A DNA stretch of 64,000 nt from positions 486,211,763-486,275,762 of the forward strand of contig NC_058524.1 of assembly GCF_904849725.1 (NCBI RefSeq), written 5' to 3'. How positions within the stretch are numbered: position 1 is the stretch's first letter; every line of letters starts with the position of its first letter. The translations under genes were made by a program, and so were the position numbers. Below are positions 34,081-46,491 of the stretch, piece after piece. Below the pieces are notes generated by a model. It was given only the letters and a program-made list of their open reading frames with translations, was not told the origin of the DNA and made no database searches. Source of the DNA: Hordeum vulgare subsp. vulgare. Taxonomy: Eukaryota; Streptophyta; Magnoliopsida; Poales; Poaceae.

Positions 34081-36900
34081 CTCGAAATAAAAGCTATAGA
34101 ATAAACAGAGACTAGCTAAAGGCAAGGTGACGATATGTGTTGGAAGTGTTTCCAAGGTTGATGTGATAAAATATCGCACACTCTCTCTACCATCGGGATT
34201 AGTGTTAAACCTAAATAATTGTTATTTGGTGTTTGCATTGAGCATGAACATGATTAGATCGTGTTTATTGCAATACAATTATTGATTTATAGAGAATAAT
34301 GGTTATTCTATTTGCTTGAATAAATACCTTCAATGGTTTACTGAATCTCGATCGTAGTGGTACACATGTTCATAATATTGATGCCAAAATATACAAAGTA
34401 GTAATGATAGTACCACTTACTTGTGGCACTGCCGCTTGAGTTATATTGGTATAAAATGCATGAAGGAGCTCCATGTTGATGAATCTTTGTACTCACTCAT
34501 TTTTGAAACGTTTGAGACATGCAAAACATGCCTATTGGTATAAACGCATGAAGAAACTCCATGCAGATGGATCATTTGGACTCACTTTATTTTGAATCTC
34601 TTGAGGCATGCAAATCATACCACATGAGCAAAATGACTGAAGGCCTCGTTTTTCAAGTGAGATGGAACAACAAAGTAACTTTTTGGAAGTAATACATTTT
34701 GATGTGTGCAGTCCAATGAGTATTGTGGCACACAGTGGATATCGTTATGTTCTCACTTCACTGACGATTTGAGTAGATACAGGAGTATTTTCTTGATGAA
34801 TCACAAGTCCAAAATATTGAAAAGTTCAAGCTATTTCAGAGTCAAGATCGTCGTGAGAAGAGGATAAAATGTCTACGATATGATCATAGAGATGAATATC
34901 TGAGTTGCAAGTTTGGTACACAGTTAAGACAATGTGGAAATTGTTTCGCAACTCATGCCACGAGGAGCACCATAGTGTGATGGTGTGTCCGAACGTCATT
35001 GCCACGCCCTATTGGATATGGCGCATACTATGATGTCTCTTATCGAAATACCACTATCGTTCTGGGTTAGGCATTAGAGACAACCGCATTCACTTTAAAT
35101 AGGGAACCAAGTAATTTCGTTGAGATGACAACCTATGAACTATGGTTTGGAGAAATCTAAGCTGTCGTTTCTTAAAATTTTGGGGCTACGATGCTTATAT
35201 GAAAAAGTTTCAGTCTCATAAGCTCGAACCAAAAGCTGATAAATGCATCTTCATGGGATACCCAAAACAGTTGGGTACATCTCCTATCTCAGATCCCGAA
35301 GCAAAGTGTTTGTTTCTAGAAACGGGTCCTTCCTCGAGGAAAAGTTTCTCTCAAAGGAATTGAGTGGGAGGATGGTGGAAACTTGATGAGGTTATTGAAC
35401 CGTCACTTCAACCAGTGTGTAGCAGGGCGCATGAAGTTGTTCCTGTGGTGCCTACCCCAATTGAAGTGGAAGCTAATGATAGTGATCATGAAACTTCAGA
35501 TCAAGTTACTACAAACCTCCTAGGCCGACAAGGTCACGTACTGCTACACAGTGGTACGGTAATCCTATGTTGGAGGTCATGTTGTTGGACAACAATGAAC
35601 CTACGAGCTATGGAGAAGCGATGGTGGGCCCGAAATCTGGCAAATGGTTGGAGGTCATGAAATCCGAGAGAGGATCCATGAATGAAAACAAAGTGTAGAC
35701 TTTGGAAGAACTACTTGATGGTCGTAAGACTATTAAGCACAGATGGATCTTTAAAAGGAAGACAGACGATGATGGTGAAAAGTCACCATTAAGAAAAGCT
35801 TGACTTGTTGCAAAGATGTTTCCGACAAGTTCAAACAGTTGACTATGATGAGACTTTCTCACTCGTAGTGTTGCTGAAAGTCTGTTGGAATTATGTTAGC
35901 AGTTGCTGCATTATTTATGAAATATTGCACATAGGATGTCAAAACATTGTTTCCTCGATGGTTTCCTTGAGGAAAGATTGTATGTGATACAACCAGAAGG
36001 TTTTGTCGATCCTAAGGATGCTAACAAGTATGCAAGTTCTAGTGATCCTTCTATGGACTGGCGCAAGCATCTTGGAGTTGAAATATACGCTTTGATGAGA
36101 TGATAAAAGCTTTTGGGTTTATACAAGGTTTGTGAGAAACTTGTATTTCCAAAGAAGTGAGCGGGAGCACTATAGAATTTCTAATGAGTATATGTGGTAG
36201 ACATATTGTTGATCGAAAATAATGTAGAATTCCTGGAAAGCATAAATGGTTTTTTGAAAGGTGTTTTTCAAAGGAAAACCTGGATTAAGCTACTTGAACA
36301 TTGAGCATCAAGATCTATGGAGATAGATCAAGACGCTTAATAAGAACTTTCAACGAAATGCATGCCCTGACAAGTTTTTGAAGGAGTTCAAAATAGATCG
36401 GAAAAGAAGGAGTTCTTGGGTGTGTTGTAAGGTGTAAATTTGAGTAAGACTCAAAGCTCGACCACGGCAGAAGAAAAAGGACGAAGGTCGTCCCCTATGC
36501 ATTAGCCGTAGGGTCTATAGTATGCTATGATGTGTACCGCACCTGATGTGTGCCTTACAAAAGTGATCCAGGAATGGATTACTGGACAGTGGTTAAAATT
36601 TATCCTTAGTAACTTGTGGACTAAGGAATTTTCTTGATTATGGAGGTAATTGAAGAGTTTTTCGTAAAGAGTTACGTCGATGCAAGCTTTGACACTAATC
36701 CGAATAACTCTGAGTAGTAAACCAGATTCGTATAGTGGAGCAGTCATTTGGAATAGTTCCAAATGCCGCATGGTAGCAGCATCTATGGGATGACATAGAG
36801 ATTTGTAAAGCAAACATGGATCTGAAAGGTTCAGACCCGCTAACTAAAACCTCTTTCACAAGCAAGACATGATCAAGCCCCAGAACTGTATGGGTGTTAG
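34081..36900 (+). pseudogene. Copia pol of element C, heavily decayed
   Basis: Recognisable pieces are integrase (about 34,400-35,130), the FMGYPK linker (about 35,250), RT (35,640-36,130) and the RT catalytic segment near 36,190. There TATGTGGTAGACATA would read YVVD instead of YVDD. Most of RNase H is deleted near 36,780; only the tail with ACTAAAACCTC remains. Frameshifts and stops are frequent. Confidence 0.8.
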
Positions 36901-36945
36901 TTTGATTACAATCACATAGTGATTTGAACTAGATTATTGACTCTA

Positions 36946-36960
36946 GTGCAAGTGGGAGAC
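36946..36960 (+). promoter_or_regulatory. Polypurine tract of element C
   Basis: GTGCAAGTGGGAGAC lies directly before the 3' LTR, in the same position as in D. Confidence 0.75.
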
Positions 36961-38719
36961 TGTTGGAAATATGCCATAGAGTCAATAATAAATTTGTTAT
37001 TATTATATTTCCTTGATCATGATAATCGTTTATCATCCATGCTAGAATTGTATTGATTGGAAACTCAAATACATGTGTGGATACATAGACAACACACTGT
37101 CCCTAGTGAGCCTCTAGTTGACTAGCTCGTTGATCAAAGATGGTCAAGGTTTCTTGGCCATAGGCAAGTGTTGTCACTTGATAACGGGATCACATCATTA
37201 GGAGAATGATGTGATGGACAAGACCCAAACTATAAATGTAGCATATGATCGTGTCAGTTTATTGCTACTATTTTCTGCATGTCAATGTATCTGTTCCTAT
37301 GACCATGACATCATGCAACTCCCGGACACCGGAGGAATAACTTGTGTGTATCAGACATCGCAACGTTACTCGGTAACTATAAAGGTGATCTACAGGTATC
37401 TCCAAAGGTGTATGTTGGGTTGGCATGGATCAAGACTGGGATTTGTCACTCCGTGTGACGGAGAGGTATCTCGGGGCCCACTCGGTAATACAACATCACA
37501 ACAAGCCTTGGAAGCAATGTGACTAAGGAGTTAGTTACGGAATATTTTATTATAGAATGAGTAAAGAGACTTGCCGGTAACGAGTTTTAACTAGGTATGG
37601 AGATACCGACCATCGAATCTCGGGCAAGTAACATACCAAAGGACAAAGGGAACAACATACGTGATTAATTGAATCCTTGACACACAGGTTCAACCGATAG
37701 AGATCTTCATATAATATGTAGGAGACAATATGGACATCCAGGTACCGTTATTGGTTATTGACCGGGGAGTGTCTCAGGTCATGTCTGCATAGTTCTCGAA
37801 CCCGCAGGATCTGCACACTTAAGGTTCGATGACGTTTCGGTATTATTGAGTTATGTGTGTTTGGTAACCTAAAGTTGTTCAGTGTCTCGGATGAGACCCC
37901 GCACATCACGAGTGGCTCCGTAATGGTCCGAAGGTAAAGGTTGATATATAGGAAAGTGGGTTTTGAACTCCGGAAAAGTTTCAGGCATTTCCGGCAGTGT
38001 ACCAGGAGTGACGAATGGGTTCCGGGGGTCCACCACGTGGGCCCACCCACCCCAGAGGGTCTCCTGGGCTGTGGGAGGACGTGGACCAGCCCTTAGTGGG
38101 CTGGCCGAAGCCTCCACTAAGGCCCATGGCAGATTGGAGGTGAGATGGAAAGAAACCCAAAGGTGGAAAATGTGGAAAGGGTTTCCAAGTGGAGAGGAGG
38201 AATCCTACTCCTAGTAGGATTGGATTAGGACTCCTCCACCTCCAATTTCGGCCAAACCTTGAGGGTTTGAGGCTGCCTCCTCCCCTCCTTGCCTCCTATA
38301 TATACAAGAGGTTTTAGAGGTGCGGGATTAACCTAATTGCCACGTGCTCCCTGTACTTCTCTCTACCACCACCACACCGCCGTGCTGGAGAACTCATCTA
38401 CCTCTCTGTCCTTCTTGCTGGATCAAGAAGGCGGGGATCATCATCGAGTTGTACGTGTGCTGAATGTGGAGGTGCCGTCGGTTCGGTACTAGATCGGGAT
38501 GGATCGTGATGGGATCGCGGGACGGATCGTGATGAGATCGCGGGACGGGCTGTGATTTGGATTGCGAAGATGTTCCACTACATCAATCGCGTTATATACG
38601 CTTCCGCTTAGCGATCTACAAGGGTATGTAGATTCACTCTCCCCTCTCATATATTATCATCACCATGGATAGGTATTGCGTGTGCGTAGGATTTTTTTCC
38701 CATGCGACGTTCCCCAACA
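36961..38719 (+). repeat. 3' LTR of Copia element C
   Basis: This 1,759-bp LTR runs from TGTTGGAAATATGCCATAGA to GTTCCCCAACA. It lacks about 70 bp relative to the 5' LTR just after CTTCTCTCTA (near 38,364), with CACCACCAC repeats at the junction. It is followed by TTGAT, the slightly mutated TSD. Confidence 0.9.
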
Positions 38720-39561
38720 TTGATGTTGTCGGCCTTCTTATCCGCTAAGTACGTAGGGCAATTCCACTTCTAGCGGGCGGTTCCCTTGCAGTAATAGCAC
38801 TCGGTCTCAGGCTTGGGTCCTTTCTTTGGCTTCTTCCCGGCAACTGGTTTACCGGGCGCGGCAACTGCATTGCCGTCTTTCTTGAAGTACATTTTACCCT
38901 TGCCTTTATTGAAACTGGTGGTCTTATTCACCACCAACACTTGATGTTCTTTCTTGATTTCTACCTCTGCAGATTTCAGCATTGAATACAACTCAGGAAT
39001 GGTCTTTTCCATCCCTGGAATGTTGCACTTCATCAGAAAGCCTTTATAGCTAGGTGGAAGCGACTGGAGGATTCTGTCAATGACCGCGTCATCCGGTAGT
39101 TCAACTCCCAGCTGGGTCAAGCGGTTGTGCAACCCAGACATTCTGAGTATGTGCTCACTGACAGAACTATTTTCCTACATCTTACAACTAAAGAACTTGT
39201 CGGAGACTTCATATCTCTCGACCCGGGCATGAGCTTTAAAAACTAGTTTTAGTTCCTCGGACATCTCATATGCTCCATGTTGCTCAAAATGCCTTTGGAG
39301 CCCCGGTTCTAAATTGTAAAGCATGTCGCACTGAACCAGAGAGTAGTCATCACTCCGCGACTGCCAGTCGTTCCTAACGTCCTGGGTTGCTGCGGGAATG
39401 GGAGTGTCACCTAGCGGCGCATTAAGTATATATGCCTTCTTGGAAGCAGTTAGGATGAGCATGAAGTTACGAGCCCAGTCTGCATAGTTGCTTCCATCGT
39501 GTTTGAGCTTGGTTTTCTCTAGGAACGCGTTGAAGTTGAATGAGACATTTGCGTTGGCCAT
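38720..39561 (-). pseudogene. Copia gag of element B, two stops
   Basis: The start is at 39,561 (MANANVSFNFNAFLEK), with a UBN2-type gag region of about 128 codons. A TAG at 39,175-39,177 interrupts it, and the frame continues from 39,174 to the zinc knuckle CYYCKGTAR, where a stop replaces the expected Trp position and the knuckle His is lost. The frame then enters the linker that resumes at 6,991 on the other side of C. It is the least decayed gag in the window. Confidence 0.88.
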
Positions 39562-40809
39562 TGGATCTACAATATTTGTAAAGACAATTTTAGACTAAGT
39601 TCATGATAATTAAGTTCATCCAATCAAATTACTAATGAACTCCCACTCAGATCGACATCCCTCTAGTCATCCAAGTGTTACATGATCCACGTCGACTAGC
39701 CCGTGTCCGATCATCACGTGAGAGGGCCTAGTCATCAACGGTGAGCATCTCCATGCTGATTGTATCAACCATACAACTTGTGTTCGACCTTTTGGTCTCC
39801 CGTATTTGAGGCCATGTTTGTACATGCTAGGCTCATCGAGCCAACCTAAGTGTTTTGCGTGTGTAAACTGCCTTACACCAGTTCTGTGCGAACGTTAGAA
39901 TCTATCACACCCGATCATCACCTGGTGCTTCGAGACAACAATCCTTCGCAACGGTGCACACTTAGGGGAATACATATCTTGAAATTTTTAATGAGGATCA
40001 TCTTATCTTTGCTACCATCGTTCTAAGCAATAAGATGAAAAACATGATAAACATCACATGCAATCATATAGTGACATGATATGACCATTATCATCTTGCT
40101 CCTTTGATCTCCATCTTCGGGTCATGATCATCATTGTCACCGGCATGACACCATGATCTCCATCATTGTGTCTCCACGGAAGTCGTCTCGCAAACTATTA
40201 CTTCTACTACTATAGCTAACGGTTTAGCAATAAAGTAAATTAATCACATGGCGTTGCATCTCATACAATAATTAAGACAACTCCTATGGCTCCTGCCGGT
40301 TGTCATACTCATCGACATGCAAGTCATGAATCCTATTACAAGAACATGATCAATCTCATACATCACATATGTAACATCACATCCTTTTGGCCATATCACA
40401 TCACATAGCATACCCTGGAAAAACAAGTTAGACGTCCCCTAATTGATGTTGCAAGTTTTACGTTAGTGATTAGGGTTTCTAGCAAGAACGCTTCTTACCT
40501 ACGTGAAAGCCACAACATTGATATGCCAATGCTATTTACCCTTCATAAGGACCCTCTTCATCGAATCCGACCCGAATAAAGTGGGAGAGACAGGAACCCG
40601 CCAGCCACCTTATGCAACAAGTGCATGTCGGTCGGTGGAACCAGTCTAACGTAATAGTAAGTGTAAATTCGATCCGGGCCGCTTCATCCCACGATGTCGC
40701 CGTAACAAGATAAGACTAGTAACGGCAAGCAATTGACAAATCATCGCCCACAACTTTTGTGTTCTACTCATGCATAGAATCTATGCATAGAACCTGGCTC
40801 GGATGCCAC
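39562..40809 (-). promoter_or_regulatory. Primer-binding site and leader of element B
   Basis: On the minus strand the LTR is followed by GTGGCATCCGAGCCAGGTTC, a BARE-type primer-binding region, then about 1.25 kb of leader without a gene. Confidence 0.78.
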
Positions 40810-42368
40810 TATTCGGGAACGCAGTAATTTCAAAATTTTCCTACATCATACCAACGATCTATCTAGGAGAAACCAGCAACGAGCGAAGGGGTAGAGCATC
40901 TTCATACCTTTGAGATCGCTAAGCGGAAGCGTTGCTAGAACGCGGTTGATGGGGTCGTACTGGTAGCGATTCAGATCGCGGTGGATTCCGATCTATGCAC
41001 CAAAAAACGGCGCCTCCGCGTTGAACACACATGTAGCCCGGTGACATCTCCAACGCCTTGATCCAGCAAGGAGGGATGAGAGTTTGAGTGAGCGCTCTGG
41101 CAGCACGACGGTGTGGTGACGGTAGAGCTGCGTAGTACTCCGACACGGCTTCGCCAAGCACTACGGAGGACGACGACGAGGAGGAGTAGGGCTGCGCCGA
41201 GAGAGAGAAATTGTGTTTTTTGCAGCCCCAAAACCCTCTCTATATATAGAAGGGAGGGAGGAGGGTGCGCCACCCCTCGGGTTTCCACCCTAGGAGGTGC
41301 GGCAGCCCTAGATGGGTGGAGGGGTGGCGCCCTAGGTTGGGCTTGGAGCCCAAGGCTGTCCCTCCATGCCTAGGGTTTGGCCCCCTCCACCCCTTGTGCG
41401 CCTTGAGCCTTAGGTGCGAGGCACACTAACCCACCTTGGGGCTGGTTCCCATCCACTTTTGGCCCATGTAGCACTTTGGGGCTGGTGGCCCTTCCCGGTG
41501 GTCCCGGTACATTATCGGTGACCCCCGAAACATTTCCGGTGATCATATATCCACTTCCTATATATGAATCTTTACCTCCGGACCATTCTGAAACTGCTCG
41601 TGACATCCGGGATCTCATCTGGGACTCCGAACAACCTTCGGTAACCATGTATACTATTTCCACAATAACCCTAGCATCATCAAACCTTAAGTGTGTAGAC
41701 CCTACGGGTTCGAGAACCATGCAGACATGACTGAGACACCTCTCCGGTCAATAACCAACAGCGGGGGTCTGGATATCCATGTTGGTTCCCACATGTTCCA
41801 CGATGATCTCATCGGATGAATTACAATGTCGGGGATTCAATCAATCCCGTATGCAATTCCCTTTGTCTACCGGTATGATACTTGCCCGAGATTCGATCGT
41901 CGGTATCCCTATACCTTGTTCAATCTCGTTATCGGCAAGTCTCTTTACTCGTTCCGTAACACATCATCCCGTGGCTAACTCCTTCGTCACATTGAGCTAA
42001 GTATGATGATGTATTACTGAGTGGGTCCAAAGATACCTCTCTGTCACACGGAGTGATAAATCCCAGTCTCGATTTGTACAACCCAATAGACACTTTCGGA
42101 GATACCTATAGTGCACCTTTATAATCACCCAGTTACGTTGTGACGTTTGATACACCCAAAGCACTCCTACGGTATCCGGGAGTTGCACAATCTCATGGTC
42201 TAAGGAAATGATACTTGACATTAGAAAAGCTTTAGCAGACGAATAACACGATCTAGTGCTATGCTTAGGATTGGGTCTTGTCCATCACATCATTACCCAA
42301 TGATGTGATCCCGTTATTAATGACATCCAATGTCCATGTTCAAGAAACCATGATCATCTATTGATCAA
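40810..42368 (-). repeat. 5' LTR of Copia element B, truncated
   Basis: This 1,559-bp fragment ends on the minus strand in GCGTTCCCGAATA (CA terminus mutated to TA). A TATA-like CTATATATAGAGAGGG lies near 41,250 on the minus strand. The first ~190 bp are missing at 42,368. Confidence 0.82.
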
Positions 42369-43436
42369 TGAGCGGCCGGAGCACAGGGGCACTGACAGGC
42401 GACGGGGATTGGTGGACCCGACCACTCCGCACCAGATCCCGGCTACGGCAACGACCGATCGGGGTAGCTGCAAGTGACGGCGGGGTCTCCATGGCGGGCC
42501 CGCGGCTTCCTGCGTGTGAGAGAGAGACAGAGAGTAGTTACAGGAGATGGAGGGGAAGAACGCGAGGAGGAGAAGGAAGACACGTGGGGGAGGAGTCCCG
42601 GCGGCTGCTGCGGCTGGAGGGAGCTCCGGCAGCTGCTGGGATGGCGGCTGCACGAGCTGCGGCCACGAGGCGTTTGTAGGGAGCGCGGGTGGTTGCTGTG
42701 GCGGCGGCGGGGCGATCCGGGCCCGGGCGGGACGGATTTGGGCCTTGAGGGCCCGACGGCTGAGGATAGAGGAGGTGGGAGAGCTGGCGGCTGGCTGTTG
42801 GGGTGGCACGGAAATTGATGCGGGGGGTAGGGTTTTCAAATTAGGAAGGCTAGGTCTTCCTTATATAGGCGGGGATCTAGGGTTAGGGGTTTTTTAGCTC
42901 CGGTTTCAACCACACGATCGTGATCGAACGGCCCCGAAGGCGGGGGTGGGCTAGGCTGAGTTGTGTAACCATGATGGCTGAGAGAAGAGATGAGTTTGCA
43001 GCCCGACACGAGATTTTAAAACACCGAAAAACATGCGATGATAAACCGATAACGGTGCCGCTACGGTCGACCGTTCGGGTATCAAACGGGCTCCGACTGC
43101 GGTGAAATTTGGTAGGCCGCCTACCTACACTAGAACTAGCCCGCACGCCAAGTTTATGCCCAATCCGAGAATATTTTCCGAACACTTTTAAAAACAATAT
43201 TTAAACGATGCCGCAAGTGCGTGCGAGTGTGGTCTAGCTCAAAACGGTCAATGACGAAAACAGGGATAATTGGTAACTAATAACAGATGCAAGTTTTGAA
43301 AACTGGCGGCAATAGAGTGTTGATGCAATGCGGATGATGCGCATGATGCGATGATGAATGTGACGGATAATCTAATCGCACGGCGGCAACGGAATAAAAG
43401 GGGAATCTTCTGGAGCGTCGGTCTCGGGCTGTCACA
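42369..43436 (-). mobile_element. LTR-like fragment G (family not identified)
   Basis: Read on the minus strand, it starts TGTGACAGCCCGAGACCGAC at 43,436 and could end in CA at 42,369. A TATA box, CCTATATAAGGAAG, lies near 42,860, upstream of a GC-rich region with a Pro/Ala-rich open frame (42,354-42,839) that I do not accept as a gene. Flanks (ATCAA left, CGAGT right) do not match, so it is not a simple insertion. I interpret it as an LTR left at a deletion junction between B and H. Confidence 0.5.
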
Positions 43437-43799
43437 CGAGTGCCTCTCGAGTGACTTCGACTGTTGTGACTCCTGCGTCAATTGAACAACCTCCAGCAAC
43501 ACTTGTGACCTCAATCATTGTGCCGACTCCTCCAATGTATGTGTTCACTCTGCAACATATTCAAGAAGACCAAACTGGAGCCGTGAAGGAGGCCATGATC
43601 CAGACAGAGCAGATGATGATGTGAACCAAGGAGGCGTATGAAGCTAGCAGGTTGGCATACGATGCCAGCTCAGCACTTCGTGCTAATGTCCGAGTAAGTG
43701 GGATTCTAAGTTTATTTCCGATTGCATTTTGTCCATCTTGACTTTATACCCACTTGGTATTTTCTTTCTGTGTATACATGCTTGTTTTTTATCCATTGG

Positions 43800-44120
43800 G
43801 GGCACGCTGAGTGCACCCACTAGGTGTAGTTTTTTAAGGGTGACTTCGGCAAGGGTCTTTGATTGGTTTTCGATAATCGATAACACTCGACAGGGCAGAC
43901 CTGCGTGAGTGACGATAAGTCTAGTGGGGGCATGCTGAGTGAACACACTAGGTGTAGACCTCGAGACCGTCGTCGGGTGCTTGCACTGGCGGGGGGTCTG
44001 GTTGGGACAATTTTAGATATTTGCTTTATCTCTCTTTTTTGAACTCGGGTAGGCCGAACCTGGTCGAGTGGTGTCGTATCCGGTGGGGGCACGCTAAGTG
44101 CACCCACTGGGTGTAGTCCC
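43800..44120. repeat. Three imperfect repeats in the aORF intron
   Basis: GGGGGCACGCTGAGTGCACC-type segments recur near 43,798, 43,926 and 44,083, each followed by CACTAGGTGTAG or a near variant. The spacing is about 130-160 bp. Confidence 0.7.
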
Positions 44121-44967
44121 CGAGACTATTGTCTATCGTGTACTATGGGCAATAGTCTTAAGAACTTGGACCGGGGCTGCTTTTTTGTACTTGAGTACTT
44201 TTATCTTGCTGGTTTCATGGATATAATTTCCATCAACCATGATATGACGCTTTGTAGGGGTGTGGGGTGGGGCGGTGGGCCGCTATCGAGTCGACTGGAT
44301 TGTTATTTTTCACTCGGGAGTGGAGAAATACTAGTGTCGACTGAATTACTTGTTTGATGATTTCAGAAATCTTATGAGCTTGGAACCAAGTACTAAACTT
44401 GTAAAAGGAGAAGAACAACCTCCAGTTGGACTTGGAGGTGACCACGAATGATCTGAACCACCTGAAGCAGGCTCTTGAAGAGAAGGACAAAGCACTTGCT
44501 GAAGCTCAGGGGAAAACTAAGGCCAAGAAAAAGAAGTTCACCATAGTCTGTAAATTGGAGGAGGAGAATACCAAACTGAAGCAAGAATGGGCCAACTCGA
44601 GCAAGAAGGTGGAATAGATGACCAAAAGAAGGAACAACTTGGTGAACTACTTGGGAAACTTCACGAAGAAGATGTTCGGCATGCTCACAGGTGATTACCT
44701 TCCACCGAGTGGGTTTCCTCCAATTTTGCTGAATGAAAATGTGGCCGACTCTTTGTTTCCCTTTGCGAAGACTTCTGCCAGGACTCCAACAAGGAGACCG
44801 AAGAGCTTGAGCCGAATCTGGACCCTGTCAAGTCCCCCGTTGGAGCTGTGGTGTCCATGAATATGTTTCGTGTCGATGCTCGCCTCAGGAAAGTTCAAGA
44901 ATATGTTGCCCGACTGAGAGCCGCCGTGGAGAGGATTGACAAGGAGCTTTGGCCAGAAGACACTCTC

Positions 44968-46491
44968 TGATACGTCCATTCTGCATCATGCTTTCATGTT
45001 GATATTTATTGCTTTATGGGCTGTTATATTACTTTGTGGTACCATATTTATGCCTTTTCTCTCTTATTTTGCAAGGTTTATTTGAAGAGGGAGAATTCAG
45101 GCAGCTGGAATTCTGGACTGGAAAAGGAGCAAATCTTAGTCCACGATTCTGCACATCTCCAAATGCCCTAAAAAGTTACGTGGATTTTTTTGGATTATAT
45201 AAAAAATACTGGGCAAAAGAAGTACTGGAGGGGGGCTGCCACGGCGCCACAAGCCCTACCACCGCCACCCCCTGGTGGCGGAGTGGGGGCTTGTGGGCTC
45301 CCTGACGGCCCGCTAGCCCCTCTCTTTTGCTATATGAAGGGTTTTGGTCAAGAAAAAATCATACGGGAGATTTTTCGTGGTTTCGCCACCGCCACGAGGC
45401 GAAACTTGAGCAGATCCAATCTAGAGCTCCGGCAGGACAATCCTATCGGGGAAACTTCCCTCCCGGAGGGGGAAATCGTCGCCATCGTCATCACCAACAC
45501 TCCTCTCGTCGGAGGGGAGGCATCTTCATCAACATCTTCATCAGCACCATCTCCTCTCCAATCCCTAGTTCATCTCGTGTAATCAATCTCCATCTCACGA
45601 CTCCGATTGGTACTTGTAAGGTTGCTTGTAGTGTTGATTACTCTTTGTAGTTGATGCTAGTTGGATTACTTGGTGGAAGAGTTTATGTTCAGATCCTTGA
45701 TACTATTCGTTACACCTCTGATTATGATTATGATTATGCTCTATGAGTAGTTACTTTTGTTCCTGAGGACATGGGATAAGTCATGTTAATAATAGTCATG
45801 TGAATTTGATATCCGTTCGGTATTTTGATATGTTGTATGTTGTTTTTCCTCTAGTGGTGTTATGTGAACGTCGACTACATAACACTTCACCATATTTGGG
45901 CCTAGAGGAAGGCATTGGGGAGTAGTAAGTAGATGATGGGTTGCTGGAGTGACAGAAGCATAAACCCCAGTCTATGCGTTGCTTCGTAAGGGGCTGATTT
46001 GGATCCACTAGTTTAATGCTATGGTTAGACGTTGTCTTAATTCTTCTTTTGTAGTTGTGGATGCTTGCGAGAGAGGTTGATCATAAGTGGGATGCTTGTC
46101 CAAGTAAGGGCAGTACCCAAGCGCCGGTCCACCCACATATCGAACTATCAAAATAACGAACATGAATCATATGAACATGATGAAACTAGCATGACAGAAA
46201 TTCCCGTGTGTCCTCGGCAGCGTTTTTCCTCCTATAAGACTTTGTTCAGGCTTGTCCCTTGCTACAAAAGGGATTGGGCCACTTGCTGCACCGTTGCTAC
46301 TACTTGTTGCTTGTTACTTTTTGCTTGCTACGTTTCACCTCGCTACACAATCACTTATTACTGCTACTTTCAATGCTTGCAGTTATTACCTTGCTGAGAT
46401 CCGTTAATCAGAGCCTTCTGCTCCCCGTTGGGTTCGACACTCTTACTTATCGAAAGGACTACGATTGATCCCCTATACTTGTGGGTCATCA
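44968..46491 (+). mobile_element. Gypsy solo LTR I in the aORF of H
   Basis: This 1,524-bp sequence runs from TGATACGTCCATTCTGCATC to CTTGTGGGTCATCA, flanked by perfect TSD CTCTC (44,963-44,967 and 46,492-46,496). The end matches the end of A's LTR closely (CCCTATACTTGTGGGTYATCA), but the interior differs. No internal domain remains. Confidence 0.92.
45243..45301. repeat. Conserved GC-rich LTR hairpin (copy in I)
   Basis: The outer stem is GGCGCCACAAGCCC against GGGCTTGTGGGCTCC, with a perfect inner stem CCGCCACC/GGTGGCGG. It is the clearest example of this shared structure. Confidence 0.78.

Larger units (their letters stand above)
6992..38719 (+). mobile_element. Copia LTR retrotransposon C (BARE/Angela-like), with nested insertions
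   Basis: This plus-strand element has LTRs at 6,992-8,820 and 36,961-38,719. Flanks are TTGAC (6,987-6,991) and TTGAT (38,720-38,724), a 5-bp TSD with one transition. It is inserted in B between the zinc knuckle and the protease. Its interior is split by D (8,969-30,525) and by solo LTR F (32,131-33,661). Coding sequence is heavily decayed, and it is older than D by nesting. Confidence 0.9.
38720..42368 (-). mobile_element. Copia element B, 5' part (truncated 5' LTR, leader, gag)
   Basis: This is the right-hand piece of B. It contains a 5' LTR missing its first ~190 bp (40,810-42,368), a leader of about 1.25 kb (39,562-40,809) and gag. Compared with related LTRs, the missing part would start TGTTGGAAATATGCC; the sequence begins only at TTGATCAATAGATG. 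The break is shared with the end of fragment G. Confidence 0.85.

Noticed and set aside
42354..42897. Pro/Ala-rich minus-strand frame of 161 codons and overlapping plus-strand frames
   Set aside because: The frame is GC-driven within an LTR-like sequence and runs across the junction with element B.
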